Positions 37,001 through 46,725 of a stretch of DNA of 64,000 bases are shown here, piece by piece. Position 1 is the stretch's first letter, and each line of letters begins with the position of its first letter. A program made the position numbers and the translations under genes. The notes under the pieces are model-generated. The model did not search any database, was not told where the DNA came from, and worked only from the letters and a program-made list of their open reading frames with translations. This stretch comes from Bugulina stolonifera (taxonomy: Eukaryota > Bryozoa > Gymnolaemata > Cheilostomatida > Bugulidae), in contig OW285194.1 in assembly GCA_935421135.1 (NCBI GenBank), forward strand, positions 15,833,376 to 15,897,375, given 5' to 3'.

Positions 37001-40000
37001 CTGTGAGACCCAAAGGACTTGATCAATAGTGAAAATCACAGAAGTCAAGTAACTTCATAACCACATAAATACATAACTATATGTACATAACCACATAACC
37101 AGTGAAGCAAAGGAACTGCCCACAAGAAAATCTCTAGCATGGCCTGCTTGCAATCAAAAAGGTGAATGATTTGATTTAGCACAATTTTTTTCTTTTTTTT
37201 GTTACTGTTAGAAGTTCGAAACTTGTATGAGCGACAGGAGCTGGGCTCTGAGTGGAAGAGCTCACCTTCCACAACAGGAGTGCATGGTCAGTAACCACTA
37301 CATCAACCTGCCCCCCAATGTCGTCACATACCCGCCAGAATCTGGCTTCTCTTTGCGAATCAGGGCAGAGGTGGATCTTTAACGTGCGTGTTTTTGATGT
37401 AGACACTACACGGGACCTCCTGTATTATTTATACGCCCTGATCCGAACAGGTGCAGCTAGGGTGAAAGGCTTGCTGAAGGCCTTTGCCAGAAATGACACA
37501 GCTGGGGGTTTGAACTCACAACCTCTTGGTTTATGCGTATGTATGCCACTAACTGTGCCACCCTGACACCCTGTACACTATGCATATGCGGACAGAGTTA
37601 CAGCAGTGAATAGTTCATTACTAACCTGTCTGCCTCGTCTATAATCAAATGCTCGAGTCTGCAGAAATTGAGAGAGTTTGTACATGTAGAGTGTTCCAGA
37701 AGTCTGCCAGGAGTGGCCACAAGTATGTTTATACCTTTCCTGAGTCGTGCCTTCTCTGCCTTGCGTGACTCTCCACCTATCACCATTCCTGGTACAATCC
37801 ATATACAGCTCTACAAATGTCAAAAACCCTTTGTATGTACTGCCCTCTGTATGTACTGCCCTCTGTATGTACTGCCCTTTGTATGTACTGCCCTCTGTAT
37901 GTACTGCCCTCTGTATGTACTGCTAGAATACTATCCATAAAATATTAATAGCTCTACATGACTGTGTGTATGCCAAGATAATGTACTATACAGTACATTT
38001 ATACTGTATATTATGTACCTACATGTGCATATAGCACTCTTTTGTATTTGGTGGTTTTCACACCAGGCCCATAGTATTGTTGGCTAAATCTACTACTATA
38101 TCGCCATATTAACAGTTATCCATTACACAGTCTATTAGTAAGACGGAGCTATTGGGCTACACACTATAAACTATGTGTTTAATAAGTACATCTATCAGTG
38201 TTGGCGGTTACAGCCAATCACACAAAAGCAAATACTTTATGCATATGAATGCTAAAGGTCACCAAGTTATATGAAGCAATACACAGCCACGTTGCATGTA
38301 CGGGTATATGCGGACCTATATTGAGTAGTACAACAGTTTGTCCCACAGATCAGTCTCTATCTTTGTCACCAAAGACTGAGTGGTGAGCGGGTATCGGTAT
38401 TAAAACATTGGCTCACCTGGACTAGCTTCTTGATAACCGCTAGACTCTGCAGAGCTAACTCTCTTGTGGGTACAAGAACCACGGCAAACACTCCGTCAGC
38501 TCTGCGTATGCGCTCAGCTTTGGACCTAAGATTTTGGATGAGTGGTACGGCATATGAGAGCGTCTTACCAGAGCCTGTTTGTGACTTGATTAATGCGTCC
38601 TTACCCTGTAGGAGGTGCGGCACAGCCTGCTGCTGTACTTCTGTCATCTCAGTCAGACACATTTTGTCTAGGGTAGATATCTGGTAATGCATTACATATT
38701 GTATGTCATGTGTATATATTATACACTACTATAATATATATTATATACACCACTATAATATATATTATACACTACTATAATACACTATAATATATTATAT
38801 ACTACTATAATATATATTATACACTTTCAATTACTATAATAGAAGAGTAGAGTGAGTTTTATAGACAAAGTACTGCCTATATACACAGCAGGTCAAACCA
38901 GGAAGGGGGAGAAAGGTTGAGGTAAGGAGTGTCTGTTATCTCTGCCAACCTTACCCGTTAGACTGGTAACTAACAACTACTATTATTGACTCATTTCCAG
39001 CTCTTTAGTACCTAACAATAATATTGTACTTGTATAGATGTTTGTCAAAGAATTCCTACCAGATGTGGATGTAGAGGTAGCTGAGAGAACCTCTTCTTGC
39101 TGAACACCTTCTCCTCTGCCTGCTGCACCTCTGCCCTATTAAACACCAGCAGACCTATAGACTGAGAGACTAGCTAACAACAGTATAGACTGGGAGACTA
39201 GCTAACAACAGTATAGACTGTGAGACTAGCTAACAACAGTATAGACTGTGAGACTAGCTAACAACAGTATAGACTGAGAGACTAGCTAACAACAGTATAC
39301 ACTGAGAGACTAGCTAACAACAGTAGGCCTATAGACTGAGAGACTAGCTAACAACAGTATAGACTGAGAGACTAGCTAACAACAGTATAGACTGGGAGAC
39401 TCATCAATAAAAGTACAGACTAACAGATTAGCTAAATGATTACTAACATCACACAGTATCAGTGGATAGCAACTGTGCAAAATTTTAAGAGATAGCAGTT
39501 TATAGCTAGCACTTGGAGAATGATGTGGCAAATGTCATAACATACATGCATGTTTTTCAACTGAACAGTCTGAGATTTTGACTGCTTGGCAAATTTCAAC
39601 CTATAGGTTTACTGTCAAACAGCCTATCTAATTGGGTGTCTGTGGGGCAGGCTATTATCGTCCCCTCCACTACCTGCATTACTGAGGGTTACTTACTGGT
39701 CTAAGGAAGGTATGTCAGGGTTCTTATTAAATAATGAAGATATAACTCGCTGTTTGGGTTGATTCTTCTGTTGTCGTTTGGTAGTGAACTCAGGTGTAGA
39801 GGAGGGTGTAGTTGAGGAAAGGGCCTTCACCTTCTTAGCAACAGGAACAGTGGGTTCTTCAGTGTAAGCAGCTGCCTTGTCTACAGAAGGAACATGACAC
39901 ATTTACAATTGTTTGAACGGTAATAAAAATTACAGAATAATACTTCCAACTTGAATGTTATACCTGAGCTGTGGCGTTTCCCCTTTGCTTTGGCCTGACT

Positions 40001-40712
40001 ATATGTACCAAGTTCCTTTCTAGATTCTTTGTTGACAGAAATAAACTGTTTAATTTTAAGTAGCTGACGTTTCTTCATCCGTTTTTTCTAAAAAATTATT
40101 TAGTTAGTGATCAAAGAAATTATATAGTGGACTGTAGAACATAACACATACATGCATATTTAGTAATTTACTACACATAGTTTTTTTTCTAGACATTCGA
40201 CACTAATTTATGTTCTAGTTCAGGATATTTATACATGATATTCTAATTCTTATTCTGTAAAAATATTTAATTATTGCTCAATATTATATAATTGATATAG
40301 TATTAGCCGTGGCCTAGTGGTATGGGCTTTGGACTCTCATGTGGGAGTCCCAGGTTCAATTCCAATAAGGGTAATTGGTGGTGTTAGGAAGAGCCTCCAG
40401 CCACAATTGCTCCTGTGCCTCATATAAACTTTGCTTTTGCTAAAGCGCCTTCCCCACTCCAAATTAGAAAAAATGCAGATCTCTTTAGATCATTGCTTTC
40501 ATACCTGGAATTAATAGCGGGAAGAAAAAATTTGGTAAGTTTATAGTATTAGCCTATAATTATACTATCAAAATTACAATAGTTATATGCAATACCATTA
40601 TTAGTAATTATATACAAACCTTATCATTGCCAAAGTTCCTCTTGTCAGATTGATCACCAGCCTCTCCTACATTTATGTTTAGAAGAAGAGACTTATCGGC
40701 AGGCTCAGCCAT
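34045..40712 (-). CDS. DDX31: DDX31/Dbp7-type DEAD-box RNA helicase, 14 exons, 709 aa
   Basis: Minus-strand exons in order: 40712-40620, 40087-39964, 39880-39697, 39135-39060, 38680-38417, 37810-37626, 37000-36784, 36645-36526, 36188-35997, 35763-35615, 35335-35234, 34899-34718, 34574-34406, 34117-34045. They total 2130 nt in continuous phase. Helicase motifs in order: Q region (TEVQQQAVP), Walker [23 protein letters not shown] (LIIDEADR), SAT (LLSATLS), [29 protein letters not shown]. The insert [19 protein letters not shown] and the C-terminal segments [17 protein letters not shown] and KMSEFASG mark the DDX31/Dbp7 branch, which acts in the nucleolus in large ribosomal subunit assembly. The N terminus is lysine-rich, as expected for nucleolar targeting. 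An acidic Asp/Ser stretch ([14 protein letters not shown]) interrupts the second RecA-like domain in exon 9. The start codon gives MAEPADKS; nothing upstream suggests an earlier one. Confidence 0.94.
34240..34395. repeat. Short cacagtacatagt array in a DDX31 intron
   Basis: Units of 13 bp with small changes (cacagtacatagt, cacagtacatggt) fill most of the intron before the last exon. Confidence 0.85.
37183..37570 (-). mobile_element. Full-length tRNA-derived SINE (family C), ~385 bp
   Basis: On the minus strand: a tRNA-like head at 37570-37500 (ggtggcacagttagtggc as A box, gagttcaaacccc as B box), a body with the segment cacgttaaagatcc near 37375, and an A-rich tail at 37200-37183. It lies in the DDX31 intron between the TPGR/DEAD exon and the next, in the same orientation as the gene. 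From memory, an acgttaaagatc-like motif recurs in invertebrate SINE bodies, but I cannot confirm the family here. Confidence 0.75.
37826..37925. repeat. 16-bp minisatellite, ~6 units
   Basis: Units of tgtatgtactgccctc (or ctttt variant), in the DDX31 intron just upstream of exon 6. Confidence 0.9.
39165..39410. repeat. 28-bp minisatellite, ~9 units
   Basis: Units begin actgagagactagctaacaa; one unit carries a short extra ggcct. It lies in a DDX31 intron. Confidence 0.92.
40304..40530 (+). mobile_element. tRNA-derived SINE, family B
   Basis: The head gccgtggcctagtggtatgg is followed by caggttcaattcc (B box) at about 40351-40363. A body follows that ends near an A-rich stretch at 40523. No tRNA acceptor stem forms, so it is a SINE and not a tRNA gene. 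It lies in intron 1 of DDX31 on the opposite strand. Confidence 0.65.
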
Positions 40713-40899
40713 CACTTGTTTACAGGTATATAGGTCCTATAGCAGTATGACTATGGTCAGTTAATCCAGAATAAAGAATTTGAATTTCATGAATCTCAAT
40801 TCGAATCTTCAGTTAGATTATTAACTTTCGTGTTGATTCTCATCATCAACAGTCGATTCTCGCTCTAATTCTGAATTCAATTAAACAATAATCTGTATG

Positions 40900-41393
40900 T
40901 TAATTAATTGATGTGTTTAGGCAAGGAATTAATTTTAATTATTATATTTATTTAATTATTATTATAATCATATTCATAAGAATATAATTAAAATAAATTC
41001 CTTGCCTAACAAAAAACATCGACAATTAAAATAAAAATATAACTATTAATTGATAACAACATTTATTTATATCAAATATAGAGGTATAAACATCATTATA
41101 TTATATACCTAATAATACTTAATCAGTATCTTATGCTACCAAAGCATAAAAAATTTAAATTAAATTAATAACATTTTATAATAATTATAATAATATTAAA
41201 TATAAAATAATTTATAAATAATAATTTTATAATATAATTGAAATTTTAACTTAGGGGTGCAACTCAATTACACTGTAATTGAGTTGCAGTCCTAAGTTAA
41301 AATTTCAATTATATTATAAAATTATTATAAATAAAATTATATTTAATAAAATTTTGACCAGTGGCTGTAATTTACAGCCACTGGTCAAAATAT
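40900..41393. repeat. Three consecutive hairpins upstream of DDX31
   Basis: Hairpin 1: arms 40900-40943 and 40981-41028 share taggcaaggaatt and its complement. Hairpin 2: arms of about 85 nt around a centre near 41272, including aattgaaattttaacttagg and its complement; AT-rich outer arms are less exact. Hairpin 3: attttgaccagtggctgtaa (41351-41370) against its complement, with almost no loop. They lie within 700 bp of the helicase start codon. Confidence 0.85.
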
Positions 41394-42140
41394 TTACTAG
41401 ATGGCAGAAACATAAATGTGTAAGTAGTCATATTGCAGTTAGACGGTAACGTTTGCGAGAACAACCATGAATCACATTCATATAGCCATCAATCAAAGCT
41501 GTTTTTCTAAGGTTCCTCATTTTGATTTTGTTTCTTATTTTGTTTCTCAAATTCACAACACATGCCCATTGATACATTTAGGAAGTCTGTTATTCTTTCC
41601 AATCTCGGCTATGGAGACATCAGTTAGGAAATTTAGTCTTGAGAGAAGATAACTCTATGAGTATGACTTATTTCCGCTTTAGCATCAATCAATGTCCTTA
41701 TTGTCATTCGGTATACCGACTTAGATCTTTATGGGCCTTATTCTTCATTTTTCTAGTTTCCGTTACTCTGGAACAAACAAAGTCCCTTGCAGCTCAGCAA
41801 CATAAAATATGTAAGTTGTTAATCCTTTGCAACAAAAGTACGAAATACATGTAATACTAAAGATAAATGGGAAAATTAAAAAATCGAAATATAATGACAA
41901 AATAACAATATTACACCTCCAGTGTGCCTCCTTGTTCGTTTTGTTTTCCTATGCAACTGCACAGTCACAGTGCGTGAGATGAATTTGAAAGAAAAACTGT
42001 AACCACAATATTCTATTCATCATATAAACGCAAATGTTGCATAATACCTGACCACAGCATAACTGACCTAAAACTGCAAACAGATGAGGCATACGCATAC
42101 CCCTTGCTACGAGCTTTAGTATGTGCTAAAGAAGAACAGG
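41394..42140. other. No gene recognised
   Basis: Two ORFs of 61 and 71 codons (41467-41854) lack a recognisable domain and are not called. The remainder is AT-rich and unremarkable. Confidence 0.5.
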
Positions 42141-42144
42141 TAAG

Positions 42145-42600
42145 AGGTAACTGGTCGGGACTACGTGTTTGACTCAACTGCTAGCCGTATCAAAGTGGTA
42201 CAGAGAAGGGCAGTACGCCTTTTCTGTGGCATCAAGTGGACTGATAGAAAAACAAGAACCACCAGCCTCATTGAAAAACTTGACCTCAAACTGCTCTCTC
42301 AGTGCCGCAGTGAGAGACGCCTAGAGATATTCCGTCAGTATCACCACTCTAACAACAACTACAGCTATAAGGCTAGTTTCTCATCAGTGAAAAACATGCC
42401 ATACAGTACTTAATACCAACTTCAAACACGCTCCACAATCAGAGATCATTCTTTATCCGTATTGCAAAGGACTGGAATACTTTATCTGCTGGCCCCAAAG
42501 GACTGGAATACTCTATCTGCTGGCCCCAAAAGACTGGAATACTCTATCTGCTGGCCCCAAAGGACTGGAATACTCTATCTGCTGGCCTCAGAACTTTTAA
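42145..42600 (+). pseudogene. 3' end of a non-LTR retrotransposon ORF, broken
   Basis: The plus strand reads VFDSTASRIKVVQRRAVR, then a segment like RTTSLIEKLDLKLLSQCRSE and, after a frame change, RSFFIRIAKDWNTLSAGP. This is the typical C terminus of CR1/Jockey-like reverse transcriptase ORFs (VQRRA...RR...F.RI..W). The part coding KDWNTLSAGP is then repeated four times as a 31-bp minisatellite (42463-42590). The polymerase core is missing, so this is a truncated remnant. Confidence 0.8.
42463..42590. repeat. 31-bp minisatellite grown from a LINE coding end
   Basis: Four units beginning aaaggactggaatactctat. The unit is the retrotransposon's own C-terminal coding sequence. Confidence 0.9.
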
Positions 42601-43298
42601 ATTGCTTCCTATTGTTACATATTGGAAACACTAAGCAACTTACGATGAAACAAGTTTCCCAAGTCACCACTGGATGCTGGTTCTGGAGACTAGGACGACT
42701 CATTGTATAACACTGGTAGCCTACTCAAGACTTTTTCATTTTTTTTGCAAACAAGTTGTAAATTTTAGGTCTACCAAAATTTTCCCAAGTGAGGCACGTC
42801 TTTTTTATCCACCCTAGTGGTCTAACGTTATATTTACTCTAAGGTATGCTTAGGTCACGTACCTAGTCTGTATTGCAATTGTTGTGTTAAGCCAGGTAGA
42901 TGAGTTTAGCTGACCAAGCATACACATAAACTAGATTACTGCTCCTCGACTGAGTCTATGTGCAACAATAACTGGACAGGTTTATAATGCATAATGCATG
43001 CTAGTTTACCAATTATCTCACTGTAAGTACGAACTGTGTGATGCACGGACTACCTAACAGTAGTGACCGACATCAGCAGGTGCTGTATTAAGCAGCTAAT
43101 CGGGACGAAACTGTGTTAACAGGTTATGCAGGTGCAACTACCAAATGGTGGTGACCGACATAACATGGTACGGGTTCTGTTAGGTTGTCTATTGTCCGGA
43201 TCCTTGTTTGCAGTCCAAGTAGCCTCAAGACTGGATTGGGGATTGACAAATAAAAAAAGCATATATATTATGATGTTATTTTATGCAAGGATTTGTCA

Positions 43299-43481
43299 TT
43301 TGAGCAGTCAGGGACTCGATTTCACATCCATGGAAATAACAGTCCCTGGCTAAGGTTTGAACCCGGGGGCCTCTGCGGCACCTAATTGCCTAGCACAGTG
43401 AACAGAACACATTTCCACTACTCCAGCCCAGCAAACCTGCAAATGGAACCTTCGCTGGTGAGCAGTAGATGTTTACTGAGC
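43299..43481 (-). mobile_element. tRNA-derived SINE, family A, copy 3
   Basis: The most complete match to the copy at 3696-3863: the two share a 5' extension (ctactgctcac), the pol III head, the B box ccgggttcaaacc and a 3' part ending gactgctcaaa. Confidence 0.72.
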
Positions 43482-43647
43482 CTAAGAATTCAGCGCTTCG
43501 GAACATGGACTGATATGCAGTGTGAAAGGTGACACTCATACTGACGAAGCTGTGACTTCCATCTGCAACTTTTTAAATTAGTCGACATGTTTGAGTAATA
43601 TAACTGGTGAGGGGCTCACATCTTTTGGTGCCATCTATACTTAGCAC

Positions 43648-43947
43648 CAGTGTTCGAAGTGTGGTTATACGGGAATATACAATGTGAACCCACCTCAATT
43701 TTAGTGGTTATACGGCCAGCAGGCGTGTACCCTCATTTTAATAGCTCGTTTTCCCCATACAGTCACTGTAGACCTGATAGGATAGTGGTAGAGTGCTTGA
43801 CGCTCATCCATAAGGTCTTGAATTCAATTCCCACCAGAGCACAATTTTCTTCATTTTAGTAATTCACAAATTTCTTAGCTTTACAATACTAATCTGTAAG
43901 ATTACATGTACCGTGTACCCACCTCATTTCTTCCACTTCGAACACTG
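43648..43947 (+). mobile_element. hAT-like MITE containing a tRNA-like segment, copy 1
   Basis: Inverted repeats CAGTGTTCGAAGTG and CACTTCGAACACTG bound 300 bp. The flanks cttagcac and cctagcac are an 8-bp duplication with one change. Inside, at about 43772-43838, lies a tRNA-like stretch: gatagtggtagagtgct (A-box-like), then cataaggtcttgaattcaattccc (B-box-like). The second copy, in the reverse orientation, is at 63273-63597. Confidence 0.88.
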
Positions 43948-44056
43948 CCTAGCACTCATGTTACTCGACCAAATCCCTTTCTTCTGGGATATCCCTTTCT
44001 ATTGTAGATATCCCTTTCTTCTGGGATATCCCTTTCTTCTGCAGGCTGAGGTTAAT

Positions 44057-44327
44057 AGGTGTCTTCGCGACCTAAGCTTCAGACCCAGGCCGGTTTACGA
44101 AAATATTTTCCGGCACGCATCTGTCACAGGGTCGCGAACACACCGGCCTGAGCCAAAAGCAAAATCCTCGTTTTCGCGCGAAGAAATCAGGTGTGTCGAT
44201 GAGCTATGGATGGTTTCGTCCGGCCAAGCAAAATCCCAGGCCAATAGCCCTTCTGGCCTTGGTCGGACGGCCATCTTGTGATTTTTATTTGCGACCCGGG
44301 TCCGTCCAAGAGGTAGCGAAGACACCT
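44057..44327 (+). mobile_element. 271-bp MITE, copy 3 (3-bp target duplication AAT)
   Basis: Same family and exact length as the copy at 4548. aat flanks both ends. It abuts a 25-bp minisatellite on its right. Confidence 0.92.
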
Positions 44328-44330
44328 AAT

Positions 44331-44715
44331 GAGAGCACTGTAGACTGAGGTCAATGAGAACACTGTAGACTGAGGTCAATGAGAGCACTGTAGACTGAGG
44401 TCAATGAGAGCACTGTAGACTGAGGTCAATGAGAGCACTGTAGACTGAGGTCAATGAGAGCACTGTAGACTGAGGTCAATGAGAGCACTGTAGACTGAGG
44501 TCAATGAGAGCACTGTAGACTGAGGTCAATGAGAGCACTGTAGACTGAGGTCAATGAGAGCACTGTAGACTGAGGTCAATGAGAGCACTGTAGACTGAGG
44601 TCAATGAGAGCACTGTAGACTGAGGTCAATGAGAGCACTGTAGACTGAGGTCAATGAGAGCACTGTAGACTGAGGTCAATGAGAGCACTGTAGACTGAGG
44701 TCAATGAGAGCACTG
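44331..44715. repeat. 25-bp minisatellite, ~15 units
   Basis: Very uniform units of gagagcactgtagactgagg plus tcaat, beginning three bases after the MITE. The low divergence suggests recent expansion. Confidence 0.95.
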
Positions 44716-45857
44716 GACCCATTTAATGAGGTGCATGTACCTGGTAATAGCTCTGGGTGTCATTTACTAGATATTTTTGCTTCACTAATCAGTCTTAGAG
44801 TATGCTCACTCATCAGCTGGTGGCTATCATATGGAGTTGTCTTTTCTCTAATCAGCAAGCGCTCCAGAACCAAATAATTGTTTTTCAAAACTGTATTCAG
44901 TTAAACTGTAGAATTATCTCTCCTGTCACTATCAAGCTATGTGCCTCCGTATTGACAGGGTTACAGATTAGGCGACTTGACGTCACACTTGGAGGGCTGC
45001 TGATTGGCTCCTGTGTACTGTATAGCTAACATACCCTGGTTGTGAGAAGAGTATGAGGTAGGTAGGACAACTTAATTAATGGCGTATTCACACTGTAGGA
45101 CAACTTAATTAATGGCGTATTCACACTGTAGTTTTTTACCAGCTACAAACAATGGGTGACTACAGCACAATGATATAGTGGCGCACTCTAGTGAGTGATG
45201 GGGTCAACTGTTGTACAACAAGTTCAGCAAGCTGAAGTTCAAACCCCATTGCTTATTGCAGTATGCCTGGTGTAGTATAGTAAACCACACTGTGATTAGC
45301 GACCGTAGCTGTAGCTCGCAATTGGTTAAAACTCACAGTGTGAACACAGTTTTAGATCGATTAATTTTAGTTTAAGTTCAATTACCCAATTACAATGTTT
45401 TATGACCCAGTGTTTTATTGGTTTTCAAACAGAACAACCTAAATTCATCTTCTTCGTACATTTATCTGATATTTGTGAAAACTTAAACATTGTGTTGTGT
45501 GGAATGCATACACTGACAGATTCTTCCCTAGCGTCGAGTAGCCAGCAATCATTAGCTCAGTGTACTACTAGTAGACTTCCAACTGGAAAACCGCAGGATA
45601 ATTACTGAGAGCTAACTGTATCCATGCCCTAACCCATAACCCATTGTCGTATTCACATGCTGAATTCATAACTTTATATTATCTACAAGCCTGTGGGACA
45701 CAGTTACCCTATCTGTTGGGTTATGTTAAATCTAGAATCTCACTAACTCATGCCCTTGAATACTGTAGAGTGGTGACCAATCATTCATAATGTTAGGAGT
45801 TGTCCTCTTTCCCCTCTTAACATCCACTGTGACCCATTTCCTCAACTAATAGTTGAA
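44716..45857. other. No gene recognised
   Basis: A 35-bp direct duplication (taggacaacttaattaatgg onward) is at about 45062-45131. A possible B-box-like gaagttcaaacccc at 45232-45245 is too isolated to call a SINE. ORFs of 68-75 codons lack domains. Confidence 0.5.
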
Positions 45858-46028
45858 ACTATATATTCTCATAACCGTTGTCCAGTTCTCCAAACCCCAA
45901 ACAATATATTCTCATAACCGTTGTCCAGTTCTCCAAACCCCAAACTATATATTCTCATAACCGTTGTCCAGTTCTCCAAACCCCAAACAATATATTCTCA
46001 TAACCGTTGTCCAGTTCTCCAAACCCTT
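45858..46028. repeat. ~44-bp direct repeat, 4 copies
   Basis: Units begin atattctcataaccgttgtc and end with ctccaaaccccaaac. Confidence 0.92.
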
Positions 46029-46725
46029 CTCTACCACTTCTGACAAAAAGTCTGAAATTTAAATATTAAATTTATGACCCCTACCATTCAGCTTGTTATT
46101 ATTATTGTTATTATATTGGCAGCTGTATGCTTTATATCCATGTATTCTGTGTGGTATAGAAGGTCAGTCAAGTGTGAGTATTTGTTTTATGCTGAAATAT
46201 GATTACACAATCAATATCCTCATTGACTCATGTTACATAATTTATCATTCAATTCATCACAATACATTGCAATCCTCACCCTAGTGATTTGATTGAAGCA
46301 GGTTAAAAACTGTTGACTTAGTTTACCAGTCCTTACAAAGCTTACAAATCTGCTGATCAAAGACAAATATTTACCTGTTGCTATGCTGTTGCTAGGCTTG
46401 CTTTAGATGCAGGTATTAGTGGATCAATATTGTGTTATTCATATGTAAAAATGTGCTACAAGTATAACTAACAGCTTGTACTCAAACGTCTGGTACATGA
46501 GCGAAATATCTAAACTAAAAGGCTTAAACTTTTGCAGCTATAGCAATGTCCTTTATAAACAGCACCACTTTCACATGGGCAAGATTTTTCATCAAAATAA
46601 TGTATAATAGTAGAATTTTTCACCTGGAAAAATTATTCGTAGCAAATTGAAATATGTTGATCATTTTGTGGCGATTTGGTGGCTGTTGTCTAAACAAAAA
46701 TTAGTGTTCACCGATCCGCTGTCCA
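46029..46725. other. No gene recognised
   Basis: AT-rich sequence between two arrays; nothing supported. Confidence 0.5.

Noticed and set aside
40304..40375. Possible tRNA gene
   Set aside because: A- and B-box-like sequences are present but no acceptor stem or proper anticodon arm forms, and SINE-like sequence continues beyond.
41467..41854. Two adjacent ORFs of 61 and 71 codons
   Set aside because: No domain, no splice sites in a sensible order, no similarity recognised.
45225..45260. Isolated B-box-like gaagttcaaacccc
   Set aside because: No A box at a suitable distance and no second copy in the window.
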